This document shows positions 57,468 through 64,000 of a DNA stretch of 64,000 nt, one piece after another (positions within the stretch are counted from its first letter, which is position 1; the number at the start of each line of letters is the position of its first letter). Position numbers and translations under genes: made by a program. The stretch lies in contig JAQCZH010000001.1 in assembly GCA_027682585.1 (NCBI GenBank), forward strand, positions 310,001 to 374,000, read 5' to 3'. The DNA is from Lachnospiraceae bacterium AF51-6-b8A. Its GTDB lineage: Bacteria; Bacillota; Clostridia; Lachnospirales; Lachnospiraceae. The notes beneath the pieces were generated by a model, which searched no databases, was not told the DNA's origin, and saw only the letters and a program-made list of their open reading frames with translations.

Positions 57468-58940
57468 TTACAGGTTATCGTCCAGCGAGTAGTTGGGAGC
57501 TTCCTTGGTAATGTGGATATCGTGGGGGTGAGACTCCTTGAGGGAGGCGGAAGAAATCTTGACAAACTTGCCGCGCTCCTGAAGTTCCGGAATGGTGGGG
57601 GTGCCGCAGTAACCCATACCGGATCGGATGCCGCCGATCATCTGAAAGATAGTGTCTTCAACGGATCCCTTGTAAGCGACACGCCCTTCAACGCCCTCGG
57701 GAACAAGCTTCTTGGCACCTTCCTGGAAGTAGCGATCCTTAGAACCATTTTCCATAGCGGCGATGGAACCCATGCCGCGGTACACCTTGAACTTACGTCC
57801 CTGGTAAAGCTCGTACTCACCCGGCGCCTCGTCACAGCCGGCGAAGAGAGAACCCATCATGCAGACGTTTCCCCCGGCGGCCAGAGCCTTGACCATATCG
57901 CCGGAGAACTTGATGCCGCCGTCGGCGATGACGGGAACGCCGTAGTCTTTGGCAACGGCATAACAGTCCATAATTGCGGACACCTGAGGAACGCCGATAC
58001 CGGCGACAACACGGGTGGTGCAGATTGATCCGGGGCCAATGCCGCACTTCACAGCGTCGGCGCCTGCCTCAATCAGAGCTCTGGCAGCCTCGCCGGTTGC
58101 GATATTGCCGGCGATGACCTGCAGATCAGGATGAGCGGTCTTGATCGTCCTGACCGCCTCGATGATATTCTTAGAATGGCCGTGAGCGGAGTCGACGACG
58201 ACGCAGTCGACATGGGCGGCGATCAGAGCTTCAACCCGCTCCATCATATTGCCGGTAATACCGACTCCGGCGCCGCAGAGGAGACGTCCCTGCTCGTCCT
58301 TGGCGGCATGGGGATATTTAATCTGCTTCTCAATATCCTTGATGGTAATCAGGCCGCGGAGGTTGAACTGGTCGTCGACAATGGGCAGCTTCTCCTTGCG
58401 GGCCTTGCCCAGGATTTGCTTGGCCTCTGCCAGGGTGACGCCGACCTTGGCGGTAATCAGCTGGTCGCCGGTTGTCATGACCTCGGAGATCTTCTTGGTG
58501 AAGTCTTCCTCGAACTTGAGGTCGCGGTTGGTGATAATTCCGATCAGCCTGCCTGTTTTGCCGTCCTCTGTGATGGGGACGCCGGAGATGCGGAATTTGC
58601 CCATCAGAGCGTCCGCGTCCGCTAAGGTGTGATCCGGGGTCAGGGCGAAGGGTTCGGTAATGACGCCGTTTTCAGACCGCTTTACCTTGTCTACTTCCTC
58701 GGCCTGCTGAGCGATGGACATATTCTTGTGGATGATACCAATCCCGCCCTGGCGGGCCATGGCAATTGCCATGCGGTGTTCGGTCACCGTATCCATGGCG
58801 GCGCTCATCATTGGTATGTTGAGTGTGATTTTTTTGGTGAGCCTGGTCTTGAGGTTGATCAGGTTGGGGGTTACCTCGGAGTACTGGGGCACCAGTAAGA
58901 CGTCATCAAACGTAATGCTTTCACCAATAATTGTACCCAT
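57468..58940 (-). CDS. guaB: Inosine-5'-monophosphate dehydrogenase
   Basis: Committed step of GMP synthesis. 490 residues. Catalytic Cys307 in GPGSICTTR, the flap near VPEGVEGRV, and two CBS domains (about 95-205) inserted in the TIM barrel. The start at 58940 has AGAGAGGA upstream on the reverse strand. It is the only long gene on the reverse strand here, with its own promoter at 58985-59016. Confidence 0.97.
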   Translation of the reverse strand: MGTIIGESITFDDVLLVPQYSEVTPNLINLKTRLTKKITLNIPMMSAAMDTVTEHRMAIAMARQGGIGIIHKNMSIAQQAEEVDKVKRSENGVITEPFALTPDHTLADADALMGKFRISGVPITEDGKTGRLIGIITNRDLKFEEDFTKKISEVMTTGDQLITAKVGVTLAEAKQILGKARKEKLPIVDDQFNLRGLITIKDIEKQIKYPHAAKDEQGRLLCGAGVGITGNMMERVEALIAAHVDCVVVDSAHGHSKNIIEAVRTIKTAHPDLQVIAGNIATGEAARALIEAGADAVKCGIGPGSICTTRVVAGIGVPQVSAIMDCYAVAKDYGVPVIADGGIKFSGDMVKALAAGGNVCMMGSLFAGCDEAPGEYELYQGRKFKVYRGMGSIAAMENGSKDRYFQEGAKKLVPEGVEGRVAYKGSVEDTIFQMIGGIRSGMGYCGTPTIPELQERGKFVKISSASLKESHPHDIHITKEAPNYSLDDNL

Positions 58941-58984
58941 TTACAGTCCTCTCTTTCTGCTGGCCTTTGCGTGCGTTTTAATCA

Positions 58985-59016
58985 ATTATACTATCAAAAT
59001 CTCAGGGCTTGGTCAA
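58985..59016 (-). promoter_or_regulatory. Promoter of guaB
   Basis: Reverse strand: TTGACC (59016-59011) and TAGTAT (58993-58988) are 17 bases apart; TATAAT overlaps at 58990-58985. Confidence 0.6.
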
Positions 59017-59119
59017 CGAATCTGCAGGGATGAATTTACTTGTCCAGCGAAATTTGCTAATCTAGGAATCGATCCTGCGTGATGTTACAGCGGCCTGAAA
59101 GAGGCAAAGAGGAGAAGAG

Positions 59120-59953
59120 ATGCAATTTCGCCCCTGTATCGATATTCATAACGGCAAGGTCAAGCAGATTGTCGGATCCTCGCTGCAAGATCAGGGGGAC
59201 CGGGCCTGTGAGAATTTTATCTCTGATTACTCGGCGGCCGATTACGCCCGGCTCTATCAGAGAGACCATTTGGCAGGAGGGCATATCATCCTGTTGAATT
59301 CCCGCGATTCCGATTATTTTGAGCAGACGAGACAGGAGGCTTTGGCTGCTTTGGCTGCCTATCCAGGCGGGCTGCAGGTCGGCGGCGGCATCACCGCGAA
59401 TCACGCCGAAGAATATCTGAAGGCGGGAGCCTCACACGTGATTGTGACCAGTTATATCTTTGAACGGGGGAAGATCAGAGAGGAGCGGCTCAGGAATCTT
59501 GCGGCGGCGGTAGGCAGGGAACACCTGGTCATAGATCTGTCCTGCCGCAAGAAGGGAGACCGATATTATGTCGCTATGGACCGCTGGCAGACGCTGACTG
59601 AAGAGGCGGTGGAGGAGGGACTTTTGAACCGTTTGTCAGACTACTGCGATGAATTTCTGATTCACGCCGCGGATGTGGAGGGGAGGCAGGCCGGTCCTGC
59701 GGAGGATCTGCTGGAGCTTCTGGCGGGCTGGACCAGGATCCCTGTCACTTATGCGGGTGGTATTCACCGTTATGAGGATATTGAGGATATAGGCAGAATC
59801 GGACAGGGCAGGATCGACTTTACCGTGGGATCCGCACTGGATCTCTTTGGAGGGGAAATGTCATACGAGAAGGTCAGGGCGTATTCGCATTCCGGACCTT
59901 TATCGATGCAGTCAGATGCCAAGGGAACAGAAGTGCAGGAATTCGGCAGATGA
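59120..59953 (+). CDS. hisA: ProFAR isomerase, eukaryote-type HisA
   Basis: Histidine biosynthesis isomerase with a TIM barrel. 277 residues. The start FRPCIDIHNGKVKQIVG and the block LQVGGGITANHAEEYLKAGASHVIVTS (read in parts) follow the HIS6/eukaryotic-type subfamily rather than standard bacterial HisA. VTYAGGIHRYEDI is near the C-terminus, with a short unmatched tail. ATG 59120 has GAGGAG upstream. No other his gene is in this window; dapL follows. Confidence 0.85.
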   Translation: MQFRPCIDIHNGKVKQIVGSSLQDQGDRACENFISDYSAADYARLYQRDHLAGGHIILLNSRDSDYFEQTRQEALAALAAYPGGLQVGGGITANHAEEYLKAGASHVIVTSYIFERGKIREERLRNLAAAVGREHLVIDLSCRKKGDRYYVAMDRWQTLTEEAVEEGLLNRLSDYCDEFLIHAADVEGRQAGPAEDLLELLAGWTRIPVTYAGGIHRYEDIEDIGRIGQGRIDFTVGSALDLFGGEMSYEKVRAYSHSGPLSMQSDAKGTEVQEFGR

Positions 59954-59992
59954 TTTGAATGGAAACTTTCATACAGGGAATACGAGGTGAAT

Positions 59993-61210
59993 ATGTACAA
60001 GATTAACAGCAATTTTCAGAAGTTACCGGGAAGTTATCTCTTCTCTGACATTGCCAGGAGAGTGGCGGCTTTCACAGAGGCCAATCCCAGGGCAGACATC
60101 ATTCGTCTGGGAATCGGGGATGTGACCCGTCCTCTGACACCAGCCATTATCAAGGCCATGCACGATGCTGTCGACGAGATGGGAACCGTGGAGGGCTTTC
60201 ACGGTTATGCACCTGATCTGGGCTATGCCTTCCTGCGTGATGCGATTGCCAAAGAGTATGAGGACAGAGGGGTTGATGTCTCTGCCGATGAGATCTTTGT
60301 ATCTGACGGGGCCAAGTCTGATTCCGCGGCCATTCAGGAACTCTTTGCTCAGGATACGAGAATTGCTGTCACAGATCCCGTCTATCCGGTCTATGTAGAC
60401 TCCAACGTCATGGCCGGCCGCTGCGGCAGCTGGGATGAAAAACGTGAGCAGTGGAGCGATATTATCTATCTGCCCGTGACGGCGGCAAATGACTTTGTCC
60501 CCGAATTCCCCAGCCAGATTCCCGATGTGGTCTACCTCTGTCTGCCCAATAACCCGACCGGAACGACATTGACGAGGGATCAGCTGCAGGACTGGGTGGA
60601 TTGGGCCAATCGGAATGGTGTTCTTATTATCTTTGACGCCGCTTATGAAGCCTATATTTCCGAGCTGGATGTTCCCCATTCCATCTATGAGTGTCAGGGG
60701 GCAAGAGACTGCGCCATAGAACTTCGCTCCTTCTCCAAGAATGCGGGATTTACCGGGGTTCGGCTGGGATTTACCGTTGTTCCCAGGGATATTGCGCAGG
60801 GAGGCGTAACCCTGCACAGCATGTGGGCCCGCCGACACGGAACGAAGTTCAATGGCGCTCCCTATATCACCCAGCGCGCCGGTCAGGCAGTCTATTCGGA
60901 TCAGGGGCAGGAAGAGATCCGTGATCTGGTTGCCTACTATATGAAAAATGCCAGGATCATTCGTGAGGGGCTTGCAAAGGCCGGTTTTGAGGTGTATGGA
61001 GGGGTCAACGCCCCTTATATCTGGCTCAGGGCGCCCGGCAATATGACTTCCTGGGATTTCTTTGACTATCTTTTGAGAGAAGTCAAGATCGTCGGTACGC
61101 CGGGATCCGGTTTTGGCCCTTCCGGGGAACATTACTTCCGCCTGACCGCCTTCGGCAGTTATGAGAATACCCTCCGCGCGGTAGAGCGCATAAAAAAGAT
61201 GGAGATATGA
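59993..61210 (+). CDS. dapL: LL-diaminopimelate aminotransferase
   Basis: One-step route from tetrahydrodipicolinate to LL-diaminopimelate, for lysine and peptidoglycan. 405 residues. Starts [19 protein letters not shown] (family-typical). PLP lysine Lys249 in [25 protein letters not shown] is the NP-binding block. A GTG at 59987 is in frame, but ATG 59993 has GAGG five bases upstream. The stop overlaps the next gene. Confidence 0.95.
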   Translation: MYKINSNFQKLPGSYLFSDIARRVAAFTEANPRADIIRLGIGDVTRPLTPAIIKAMHDAVDEMGTVEGFHGYAPDLGYAFLRDAIAKEYEDRGVDVSADEIFVSDGAKSDSAAIQELFAQDTRIAVTDPVYPVYVDSNVMAGRCGSWDEKREQWSDIIYLPVTAANDFVPEFPSQIPDVVYLCLPNNPTGTTLTRDQLQDWVDWANRNGVLIIFDAAYEAYISELDVPHSIYECQGARDCAIELRSFSKNAGFTGVRLGFTVVPRDIAQGGVTLHSMWARRHGTKFNGAPYITQRAGQAVYSDQGQEEIRDLVAYYMKNARIIREGLAKAGFEVYGGVNAPYIWLRAPGNMTSWDFFDYLLREVKIVGTPGSGFGPSGEHYFRLTAFGSYENTLRAVERIKKMEI

Positions 61211-62163
61211 AGAGAGAACAATTGATCATTGCAATGGACTTTGCTCCTGCGGAAGATCCGACGATGGATGACTTTCTGCGCGAGTGCGGACATCTGCCGT
61301 TGCACCCTGGGGAGGCCTTCTTTGGGGCCTCCTCTTGTGTATCGGAATGGGGGAGATTTCTCCAGGACAGGGGAGCGGACTTGGCTATTTGCAGGCGAAA
61401 AGCCAGTGTTCTAGCCATGCGCAAGGCCGGTGTTCCAGTCATCGGTATCGAGCTGGGAAAAGAGCGCCTGCCTGCGGATCTGGTTCTGAAGGGATTTGAG
61501 GCGCTGGAAGAAGAGGATATTCTTAGTGTCTACCACAGGGGGATGAAGATCCCTCAGGAGATCTTCCGAACCGAGCGGCTGGTTATCCGGGAAATGGTTC
61601 CCTCCGATTATCCGGCCCTGCTTGGCCTGCACAGGAACGCAGAGGGAACAGAGTATATGGGTACGAAGGGGGACCACAGAGTGATGGAAGACTTTACAGA
61701 GCCTCTGGGGGGCCGCATGGCGACAGAAGAGATGATTCGAACCTACCGGGACTTTCTCTATCCGCTCTATGGGATGGGAGGATTTCTGATCACAGACCCA
61801 AAGGCAGAGGAGAATACAGAGAATAGAAAAAGGGCCGGAGACAAAAGGCAGAAGAGGATGCGGGCAGTCAGTCCCCTGATCGGGAGAATTGATCTCAAGC
61901 CAACCGGTCATTGCAAAAAGGGACAGGCAGAGGTTGGATATCTGATTGACACAGCCTGGCGCCGCAGAGGATATGCCCGAGAGGCCCTGGAGGGCATCTG
62001 TCAGTACGCGCGGGAGAAATTACAGCTGAGAGAACTTCTCGCGCGTGTCCATCCAGACAATCTTCCTTCGCAGAGCCTACTCGGGAAACTGGGTTTTGTC
62101 AGGGAAAACAGGAGTTCTTTCGGAGCGGGGGATAAAGCGGATGATTGGCATTTATTCCTTTGA
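61207..62163 (+). CDS. GNAT acetyltransferase fused to an HAD-like remnant domain
   Basis: 318 residues. From about 122 on it is a RimJ/RimL-type GNAT domain: [18 protein letters not shown], then [21 protein letters not shown] (acetyl-CoA loop R/GYA), [19 protein letters not shown]. The first 110 residues ([24 protein letters not shown], then [15 protein letters not shown]) resemble the C-terminal half of an HAD phosphatase, but the nucleophile DxD is absent. A basic insert at about 205-220 splits the GNAT fold. ATG overlaps the dapL stop. Substrate unknown. Confidence 0.75.
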   Translation: MKREQLIIAMDFAPAEDPTMDDFLRECGHLPLHPGEAFFGASSCVSEWGRFLQDRGADLAICRRKASVLAMRKAGVPVIGIELGKERLPADLVLKGFEALEEEDILSVYHRGMKIPQEIFRTERLVIREMVPSDYPALLGLHRNAEGTEYMGTKGDHRVMEDFTEPLGGRMATEEMIRTYRDFLYPLYGMGGFLITDPKAEENTENRKRAGDKRQKRMRAVSPLIGRIDLKPTGHCKKGQAEVGYLIDTAWRRRGYAREALEGICQYAREKLQLRELLARVHPDNLPSQSLLGKLGFVRENRSSFGAGDKADDWHLFL

Positions 62164-62174
62164 TCTTCTATAAT
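62145..62174 (+). promoter_or_regulatory. Promoter of relA
   Basis: TTGGCA (62145-62150) and TATAAT (62169-62174) are 18 bases apart, overlapping the end of the GNAT gene. Start near 62181 gives a leader of about 67 bases. Confidence 0.65.
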
Positions 62175-62196
62175 AATGAACATCTATCTATAGGGA

Positions 62197-62242
62197 TCTG
62201 CGGCGGCGGAGTCCGGCGCAGACTGCTCTTGTGGGAGGAGTC
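62197..62242 (+). promoter_or_regulatory. relA leader hairpins covering the ribosome site
   Basis: Hairpin 1: TCTGCG (62197-62202) with CGCAGA (62217-62222). Hairpin 2: GACTGCTC (62221-62228) with GAGGAGTC (62235-62242), one G-G mismatch, 6-base loop. The ribosome site GGAGGAG (62234-62240) is in hairpin 2's arm. The two hairpins share 62221-62222. Confidence 0.45.
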
Positions 62243-62247
62243 GGTCT

Positions 62248-64000
62248 ATGGCGGACATGACGCATTTGCAGTCCAGAGAGGAACTGGAACAAATAGAGAA
62301 GAAGATCCTGCACACGCAGGCAGCTCGCGTTATCGCCACGGATGACTTTGTGGACCCGGAGGTGATCTATCAGGAGCTTGTGAATCGGATCAACCGATAT
62401 CATCCCAATACGGATCTCTCTATGATTGAGAAGGCCTATCGCATCGCTCGTCGGGCCCACAGGGATCAAAAGCGCAAGTCCGGGGAACCGTACATCATCC
62501 ACCCCCTGTCTGTGGCTCTGATTCTGGCCGACCTGGAACTGGACAAGGAGACCATTGTTGGTGGTCTTCTGCATGATGTCGTAGAAGATACGGTCATGAG
62601 CCTGGACGATATCCGCAGGGAATTCAGCGATGAGATCGCTCTTTTGGTGGATGGAGTCACCAAGCTGGGCCAGCTGTCCTATGATGCGGATAAGGTGGAG
62701 ATACAGGCGGAGAATCTCCGGAAAATGTTCCTTGCCATGTCCAAGGATATCCGTGTTCTTCTGATTAAGCTGGCGGATCGTCTGCACAATATGCGCACTT
62801 TAAAGTTCATGACGCCCGCCAAGCAGAAGGAGAAGGCCCGCGAGACCATGGAGATCTACGCCCCTCTGGCGCAGCGGCTGGGTATCAGCAAGGTGAAGGT
62901 TGAGCTGGATGACCTGGCGCTCAAGTATCTGGAGCCGGAAGCCTACTGTGACCTGCTGGAACAGTTGAATCAGCGTGAAAGCGAGAGAAGCGAGTACATT
63001 CAGTCTCTTGTGGATCTGGTGACCGGGCAGATTGACGCGGCAGGCATTAAGGCCAAGATCTATGGTCGTGCCAAGCATTTGTTCTCCATCTACAAGAAGA
63101 TGGTCAATCAACACAAGACTCTGGATCAGATCTATGATCTCTTTGCGGTTCGGATTATTGTCGATGATCTTAAGGACTGCTATGCCTCTTTGGGGATTAT
63201 TCACGAGCACTATACACCAATCCCCGGCCGCTTTAAGGATTATATTGCCATGCCCAAGCCCAATATGTACCAGTCCCTGCACACGACGGTTATCGGGCCC
63301 AAGGGACAGCCTTTTGAGATCCAGATCCGCACCTGGGAGATGCACCGGATCTCTGAGTACGGTATTGCTGCTCATTGGAAGTACAAGGAGTCCGGAGAGG
63401 GGGCTACGACCAACCAGGAGGAGCAGAAGCTGTCCTGGCTCAGACAGATTCTGGAGTGGCAGCAGGATATGACGGACAACAGGGAATTCGTCTCCCTGAT
63501 CAAGAGTGACTTGAATCTCTTTTCCGATACAGTCTACTGCTTTACGCCGACTGGGGATGTCAAGAATCTGCCTGCCGGATCTACTCCGGTGGACTTCGCC
63601 TATTCCATTCATTCTGCGGTTGGGAACCGGATGGTTGGAGCCAAGGTCAACGGTAAGCTGGTGCCGATTGATTACAGTATCCAAAACGGAGATCGGATTG
63701 AGATCATCACCTCTCAGAATTCCAGAGGACCCAGTCGCGACTGGGTCAAGCTGGTCAAGTCATCACAGGCCAGAAACAAAATCAATCAGTGGTTTCGAGC
63801 CCAGTCCAAGGACGAGGATATCCAGCGGGGCAAGGATCTTCTTGTTGCCTATGCCAGGAATCATGACATTGACTTTAATGCCATTAACCGGCCGGAATAC
63901 CAGCAGAAGGTACTCCGCCGCTTCGGCTTTCATGACTGGAACAATGCGCTGGCTACAGTGGGACATGGCGGACTCAAGGAAGGGCAGGTGATCAACCGGC
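62248..64000 (+). CDS. relA: Bifunctional (p)ppGpp synthetase/hydrolase, N-terminal part
   Basis: RelA/SpoT stringent-response enzyme; 584 codons are present and the gene runs off the window. HD hydrolase domain with His109-Asp110 in GGLLHDVVEDTV, and the KLADRLHNMRT motif. The synthetase domain shows GRFKDYIAMPKPNMYQSLHTT and the TGS domain begins near DTVYCFTPTGDV. Intact HD residues suggest both activities. ATG 62248 has GGAGGAG seven bases upstream. Only the regulatory C-terminus (helical, ZFD, ACT) is missing. Confidence 0.95.
   Translation, partial: MADMTHLQSREELEQIEKKILHTQAARVIATDDFVDPEVIYQELVNRINRYHPNTDLSMIEKAYRIARRAHRDQKRKSGEPYIIHPLSVALILADLELDKETIVGGLLHDVVEDTVMSLDDIRREFSDEIALLVDGVTKLGQLSYDADKVEIQAENLRKMFLAMSKDIRVLLIKLADRLHNMRTLKFMTPAKQKEKARETMEIYAPLAQRLGISKVKVELDDLALKYLEPEAYCDLLEQLNQRESERSEYIQSLVDLVTGQIDAAGIKAKIYGRAKHLFSIYKKMVNQHKTLDQIYDLFAVRIIVDDLKDCYASLGIIHEHYTPIPGRFKDYIAMPKPNMYQSLHTTVIGPKGQPFEIQIRTWEMHRISEYGIAAHWKYKESGEGATTNQEEQKLSWLRQILEWQQDMTDNREFVSLIKSDLNLFSDTVYCFTPTGDVKNLPAGSTPVDFAYSIHSAVGNRMVGAKVNGKLVPIDYSIQNGDRIEIITSQNSRGPSRDWVKLVKSSQARNKINQWFRAQSKDEDIQRGKDLLVAYARNHDIDFNAINRPEYQQKVLRRFGFHDWNNALATVGHGGLKEGQVINR

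Noticed and set aside
60023..61132. Reverse-strand open frame opposite dapL
   Set aside because: Antisense of a conserved enzyme; no start signals.

Overview
The window is a continuous stretch of bacterial chromosome, almost all on the + strand, with tightly packed operons and about 52 percent GC by eye. The gene set points to an anaerobic, low-to-middle GC member of the Clostridia, most likely family Lachnospiraceae. The signs are a recX-rny pair, a dgt-dnaG-rpoD operon, hrcA-grpE-dnaK-dnaJ with CIRCE operators, a stand-alone His-less HPr-like protein, dapL, a CarD-like regulator, a DUF5721-type gene beside a YerC/TrpR-type regulator, and a maltodextrin ABC operon without its own ATPase. I cannot name the genus from the sequence alone. 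No prophage, IS element, CRISPR array, tRNA or rRNA gene was seen.

Layout. 1-9.9 kb: tail of recX, RNase Y, then dgt-dnaG-rpoD-trmK-NIF3-nucleoside kinase. 9.99-10.39 kb: RNase P RNA, followed by two tandem hairpin repeats and a terminator. 10.7-13.3 kb: processive-type glycosyltransferase, YerC-type regulator, DUF5721-like protein, cold-shock protein. 13.4-24.6 kb: DegV, folC, then comEA, a two-component system with a GerMN lipoprotein, comEC, a small reverse-strand unknown, holA and rpsT. 24.7-33.4 kb: lepA, hemW, and the HrcA-controlled heat-shock genes. 33.7-37.3 kb: maltodextrin ABC transporter. 37.5-43.7 kb: RNA and protein modification genes (prmA, rsmE, cysteine desulfurase, thiI, mtaB) with a reverse-strand HPr-like gene. 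43.8-48.7 kb: malQ, LacI-type regulator, glgP. 48.8-57.2 kb: apt, trmO, OPT peptide transporter, PqqD-like protein, pepD, CarD-like regulator, unknown, amidase, PAP2. 57.5-64 kb: guaB (reverse), an orphan HisA of eukaryotic type, dapL, a GNAT fusion, and the start of relA.

How the genes work together. The maltodextrin importer (33.7 kb) and malQ/glgP (43.8 kb) form one pathway: import, transglycosylation and phosphorolysis. Near-identical LacI/CcpA-type operators lie at both promoters and a LacI-family gene sits between malQ and glgP. The OPT transporter, PqqD-like protein and PepD form a peptide-uptake and cleavage neighbourhood. MtaB and TrmO both act on t6A at tRNA position 37, and the cysteine desulfurase-ThiI pair makes 4-thiouridine.

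The window is mostly housekeeping. The least conventional signals are in RNA control. Three genes (a sensor kinase, holA and an amidase) have start codons exactly where transcription should begin. The rpsT leader holds three copies of an 8-base complementary element. The relA Shine-Dalgarno sits in a hairpin. A family of intergenic hairpins carrying the core ATTCCATTG recurs at four loci. rpoD has a second well-placed internal start.
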